DNA of 9,254 nucleotides, from positions 1-9,254 of the forward strand of contig CAYUAP010000171.1 in the NCBI GenBank assembly GCA_964442735.1, read 5' to 3'. The number at the start of each line of letters is the position of its first letter. Positions within the stretch are counted from its first letter, which is position 1. Position numbers and translations under genes: made by a program. Source of the DNA: JAUNBG01 sp964442735 (lineage in GTDB: Bacteria > Planctomycetota > Planctomycetia > Pirellulales > Thermoguttaceae). Under the pieces are notes generated by a model, which had not been told where the DNA came from, searched no databases, and worked only from the letters and a program-made list of their open reading frames with translations. Below, in pieces: positions 6,024-9,254 of this stretch.

Positions 6024-9000
6024 TAACACATTATTTTATCGAACGTCCGATCTTCTCCTTCGTTATTTCCGCCTTGATTTTCCTTGCCGGACTGATCTCC
6101 TATTTTCGATTACCCGTAACACGATATCCTGATATTGTTCCTCCTTCCGTCAATGTCTTGGTGTTTTTTCAAGGGGCCGATCCTGATACCCTGATTCAAT
6201 CAGTAGCCATACCGATCGAGCAAAAAGTCAATGGTGTCGATCATATGTTGTATATGCAGTCTTTTAATAGTGGTGAAGGTTCCTATTGTTTACAGGTCTT
6301 CTTCGAGATTGGAACCGATCCGGATGTTGCGACAGTTTTAGTCCAGAATCGGGTTGCACTCGCCTATCCGGAACTTCCAGAATCTGTTGTCCGTAGTGGG
6401 ATAACTGTGGAGAAGAGTGCCCCGGGAACGTTGGCCCTTCTCGCGCTTCGTGCCAAAAATAATGATAGAGACGATATCTATTTAAACAATTACGTTTCAA
6501 TCTACGTTCGTGACGAATTCTCCCGAATTGATGGTGTCGGAAAAGCGGATCTGTACGACCCTATTGATTATACCATGCGTATTTGGCTGGATCCCGATAT
6601 TATGGCGATTCGCAAGGTCTCTGTTCAAGAAGTGATTGCCGCTATTGAAGAACAGAACATCCAAATCACGTGTGGTGGTGTCGGTACGAGTCCGATTCCT
6701 GAAGGCCAGATTAAATCACTTTTGTTGCGTTCTAAAGGACGATTACAATCTGTAGATGAATTTCAGAATATCGTTATACGAACAGGAGAACACGGAGCGA
6801 CACTAAAACTTAAGGATGTCGCCCAGGTTGAGTTGGGACAATACGAATATAATCGGGCTTCAAAATTCAATGGTGCGGAATGTTCCATGATAGCCATATC
6901 ACAGACGCCGGACGCAAATGCGATCAATGTTATGAAAAACGTCTACGCTAAAGTTGAGGAACTTCGGCCCATACTGGAACAAAACGATTTGGAACTTGTA
7001 ACACTGAACGATACAACGGATTTTATCCATGCTTCGCAAGACGAAGTAAAGGAAACGCTTGTCATTGCCGTCTTGCTCGTAATCGGAATCGTATTTCTGT
7101 TCCTTCAGAGTATTCGCGCCGCTATAATACCCGCACTGACGATTCCTGTATCATTGGTCGGTTGTTTTTTTATCATACTTGTTTTTGGGTTCTCGCTCAA
7201 TACGCTGACACTCTTCGGACTCGTTCTGGTGATCGGAATAGTCGTAGACGATGCAATTGTAGTTGTCGAGAACACACAACGAATCTTGAATACGGAATCA
7301 ATAACACCGTTGGATGCGGCGAAAAAATCGATCGATCAGGTTTTTGGTCCGATTATTGGTACGACAGGTGTTCTCTGTTCTATATTTTTACCGACGATGT
7401 TTGCCGGAGGGATACTCGGACGTCTTTATACCCAGTTCGCCATGACGATTATCGGATCCGTTTTGATTTCAACGATTTGTGCACTGACTATTGCCCCGGC
7501 TCTTTGTGTACTATTCCTTCGCGCAGAATCGGAAAAAAAGCGTTTTTTCGTCTTTCGTTGGTTCAATGTATTATTCGAGCGATTTGCAAGAATCTATTCC
7601 GGACTGCTTCGTCAATGTCTGCGTATCCCATTGGTTATTTTCATTTTATGGATTATATTGGTTGCCGCGTTAGCCATTGGTGGACGTCTCATGCCAACCG
7701 GATTCATTCCAGACGAAGATCAAGGTGTGATCATGCTCGATATGCGTCTACCCGATGGTGCGACAAAAGAACGAACCATTGCCGTTCAGGAGAAAGTTGA
7801 AAAAATCGTTCAGGAATTTCCGACTATTGAAAAACATTATTTTTTAACCGGTTGTTCCTATATGGATTCCTGTATATCGGAAAACTGTCTTGGAGGTGTT
7901 CTCAAACTAACCCCGTGGAACAATCGAAAAGAAAATGGAAGTGATATTGATTCGATCCAAAAGAATCTTCTTCAGCGTTTGACCCGGGAAATTCCGGAAG
8001 CTGTTTCTTTTGTCTATTCCCTGCCGGTGATCGAAGGGATTGGTCAGAAAGATGGTATCGAATGTTATTTGATGGATAAACGTGGACGCGGTTACGATGC
8101 CCTGGCGGATCATGGAAAAGAGTTCGTTAAAAAAGCAACGGCAACAGGAGTGTTTCGCGATATGACCAGTACTTTTCGTCCCAACGTTCCACAGTATTTT
8201 CTTGATATTGATCGGGAAAAAGTAAAGCGGATGGGAATCCAACTGGACGAGTTGTTTGCCTCGATCCGTAATTATATCGGTAATAATTATGTAAATGAAT
8301 TCAATGATTTTTCAAGAAGTTTTCATGTTATTATTTGGGGAACCGCACAAAGCCGGTATAGTGTGGAGCAGATTCTTTCTCTACCGTTAATGAATGGGGA
8401 GGGAAAAAACGTTCCACTTCGTTCTGTTGCTACGATTCACGAGATTTCATCGCCACAGAGTATAACCCGTTTTAATATGAGTACAGCCAATGGAATTTCT
8501 GCGATGATTCAAGAGGGGAAAAGTTCCGGCGAGGCTATGGCGATACTTGAAAAAATCGTTGAATCTTTTCCGAACGACTATTCACTAGGATGGGGAGGGG
8601 TCTCTTTTCAGGAACACCGGATTGGTTCGACTGTTTGGGTCTTGTTTGCCTTGGCCCTGTTGTTCGGATTCCTGTCGCTGGCCGCATTGTATGAAAGCTG
8701 GTCTGCTCCATTGATTATTATGATGGCGGTCCCACTAGGCGTTTCCGGAGCACTGTTAGCGGTTGCACTTCGTGGGGCGGAAATTAATATCTATACGCAA
8801 ATAGGATTGATTCTCATGATCGGACTCTCCGCAAAGAACGCCATATTAATTACGGAGTTTGCTCGAAAGGAGTGTCATGATAAAGGGAAAACACCATTGG
8901 AAGCCGCATTTTTCGCTGGCCAGTTACGATTGCGTCCCATTATGATGACTTCATTTGCGTTTATTCTTGGAGTCGTTCCGTTAGCTATTGCCACAGGAGC

Positions 9001-9166
9001 GGGAGCGAATGGACGACGTGCAATCGGAACCGCAGTTCTGGGGGGCATGATTGAAGAAACAATGATTGGCATTATTGTAACTCCGGTCCTCTTTCTCCTG
9101 ATTACAAATTGTAAACGAAGGAAGTTTAAAAATGAAAATACCAGATGTAATGTAGAAAACAGATAG
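6020..9166 (+). CDS. RND multidrug efflux permease 2 (HAE1 family, AcrB/MexB-like), tandem paralogue
   Basis: Second proton-driven RND permease, 1048 residues, with the same fold as its upstream neighbour. By eye most positions agree, especially TM2-6 and TM8-12. It begins MITHYFIERP, one residue longer than permease 1. The relay residues are kept: Asp410 and Asp411 (TM4), Lys939 (TM10) and Arg970 (TM11). The GKSSGEAM segment (833-840) is nearer to the AcrB form than in permease 1. The switch-loop region holds three cysteines, Cys612, Cys618 and Cys623, absent from permease 1. The two proteins differ most in the second periplasmic loop and at the C-terminal tail, which here is short and basic (NCKRRKFKNEN). 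Tandem permeases behind one adaptor resemble MdtBC, which assemble as a heterotrimer; homotrimers with different substrates are the alternative. It is the last gene of the operon within this window. Confidence 0.96.
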   Translation: MITHYFIERPIFSFVISALIFLAGLISYFRLPVTRYPDIVPPSVNVLVFFQGADPDTLIQSVAIPIEQKVNGVDHMLYMQSFNSGEGSYCLQVFFEIGTDPDVATVLVQNRVALAYPELPESVVRSGITVEKSAPGTLALLALRAKNNDRDDIYLNNYVSIYVRDEFSRIDGVGKADLYDPIDYTMRIWLDPDIMAIRKVSVQEVIAAIEEQNIQITCGGVGTSPIPEGQIKSLLLRSKGRLQSVDEFQNIVIRTGEHGATLKLKDVAQVELGQYEYNRASKFNGAECSMIAISQTPDANAINVMKNVYAKVEELRPILEQNDLELVTLNDTTDFIHASQDEVKETLVIAVLLVIGIVFLFLQSIRAAIIPALTIPVSLVGCFFIILVFGFSLNTLTLFGLVLVIGIVVDDAIVVVENTQRILNTESITPLDAAKKSIDQVFGPIIGTTGVLCSIFLPTMFAGGILGRLYTQFAMTIIGSVLISTICALTIAPALCVLFLRAESEKKRFFVFRWFNVLFERFARIYSGLLRQCLRIPLVIFILWIILVAALAIGGRLMPTGFIPDEDQGVIMLDMRLPDGATKERTIAVQEKVEKIVQEFPTIEKHYFLTGCSYMDSCISENCLGGVLKLTPWNNRKENGSDIDSIQKNLLQRLTREIPEAVSFVYSLPVIEGIGQKDGIECYLMDKRGRGYDALADHGKEFVKKATATGVFRDMTSTFRPNVPQYFLDIDREKVKRMGIQLDELFASIRNYIGNNYVNEFNDFSRSFHVIIWGTAQSRYSVEQILSLPLMNGEGKNVPLRSVATIHEISSPQSITRFNMSTANGISAMIQEGKSSGEAMAILEKIVESFPNDYSLGWGGVSFQEHRIGSTVWVLFALALLFGFLSLAALYESWSAPLIIMMAVPLGVSGALLAVALRGAEINIYTQIGLILMIGLSAKNAILITEFARKECHDKGKTPLEAAFFAGQLRLRPIMMTSFAFILGVVPLAIATGAGANGRRAIGTAVLGGMIEETMIGIIVTPVLFLLITNCKRRKFKNENTRCNVENR

Positions 9167-9203
9167 TTTTTGAGAAAAGCACACCTGCTCCCAATAAAAA
9201 TAT
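9167..9203. other. Operon 3' end, no visible terminator
   Basis: Only 37 bases separate the permease 2 stop from repeat copy E. They contain no stable inverted repeat with a T-run. Either transcription ends within or beyond the repeat, or further genes such as an outer-membrane factor follow outside the window. Confidence 0.4.
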
Positions 9204-9254
9204 GTAACCGTTCACGGATATAAAGTGAAACCACGGATAACACTGATTTTCACG
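9204..9254 (-). repeat. Dispersed intergenic repeat, copy E (inverted, cut by window end)
   Basis: Reads GTAACCGTTCACGGATATAA and onward; its reverse complement matches the core of copy A with two differences over 51 bases, and copies B and C closely. It lies just after the last efflux gene and faces copy D across the operon. The AT-rich flank that would complete the unit lies beyond the window. Confidence 0.85.

Noticed and set aside
5636..6031. Antisense ORF of 131 codons, echoed at 8875-9243 behind permease 2
   Set aside because: Both are reverse-strand shadows of the same conserved TM11-12 region, so they resemble each other because the permease genes do. Neither has its own promoter or a plausible protein composition.

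Overview
The window holds one complete tripartite-type RND efflux operon (about 1.37 to 9.17 kb, + strand). It is preceded by about 1.3 kb of AT-rich, gene-poor DNA containing one small orphan gene, probable gene debris and several copies of a dispersed intergenic repeat. The efflux genes imply a diderm (Gram-negative-type) bacterium: there is a lipoprotein periplasmic adaptor followed by two inner-membrane HAE1-family permeases. Coding DNA is of moderate GC, while intergenic DNA is visibly much more AT-rich. The sequence alone does not fix the phylum. The promoters look like ordinary sigma70-type extended -10 promoters.

Layout. Positions 1-312 hold two direct copies of a repeat (core about 53 bp, full unit about 113 bp), a small palindrome and a very good promoter (TTGATA-N17-TATAAT). 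Positions 313-561 encode an 82-residue protein of unknown function. Positions 562-1038 contain no convincing gene, but they hold a 17-bp tandem repeat and what looks like the decayed start of an exported or lipoprotein gene. Positions 1039-1240 hold an inverted repeat copy and a more divergent direct copy. Positions 1314-1342 are the likely efflux operon promoter. The operon is adaptor (1408 or 1372 to 2871), RND permease 1 (2868-6023) and RND permease 2 (6020-9166), joined by ATGA stop/start overlaps. The window ends inside a fifth repeat copy, in inverted orientation.

How the genes work together. The adaptor should be anchored to a membrane by its lipidated cysteine and link the permease to an outer-membrane channel. 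Both permeases keep the proton-relay residues (Asp-Asp in TM4, Lys in TM10, Arg in TM11), so both look active. They are clear tandem paralogues sharing one adaptor, an arrangement known from MdtABC, where the two permeases form a heterotrimer. No TolC-type outer-membrane factor and no regulator lie in the window.

Most unusual points: (1) the repeat family, with CCGTG-type pentamers spaced at about 9-10 bp and copies placed as facing pairs around each transcription unit; (2) the 113-bp inverted pair enclosing the small gene; (3) an 11-unit, 15-bp tandem repeat encoding a hydrophilic Gly/Ser/Asn/Gln tail on the adaptor; (4) divergent switch-loop regions in the permeases, with three cysteines in the second only. 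I see no clear evidence of a wholly new system. The repeat architecture is the best candidate for something undescribed.
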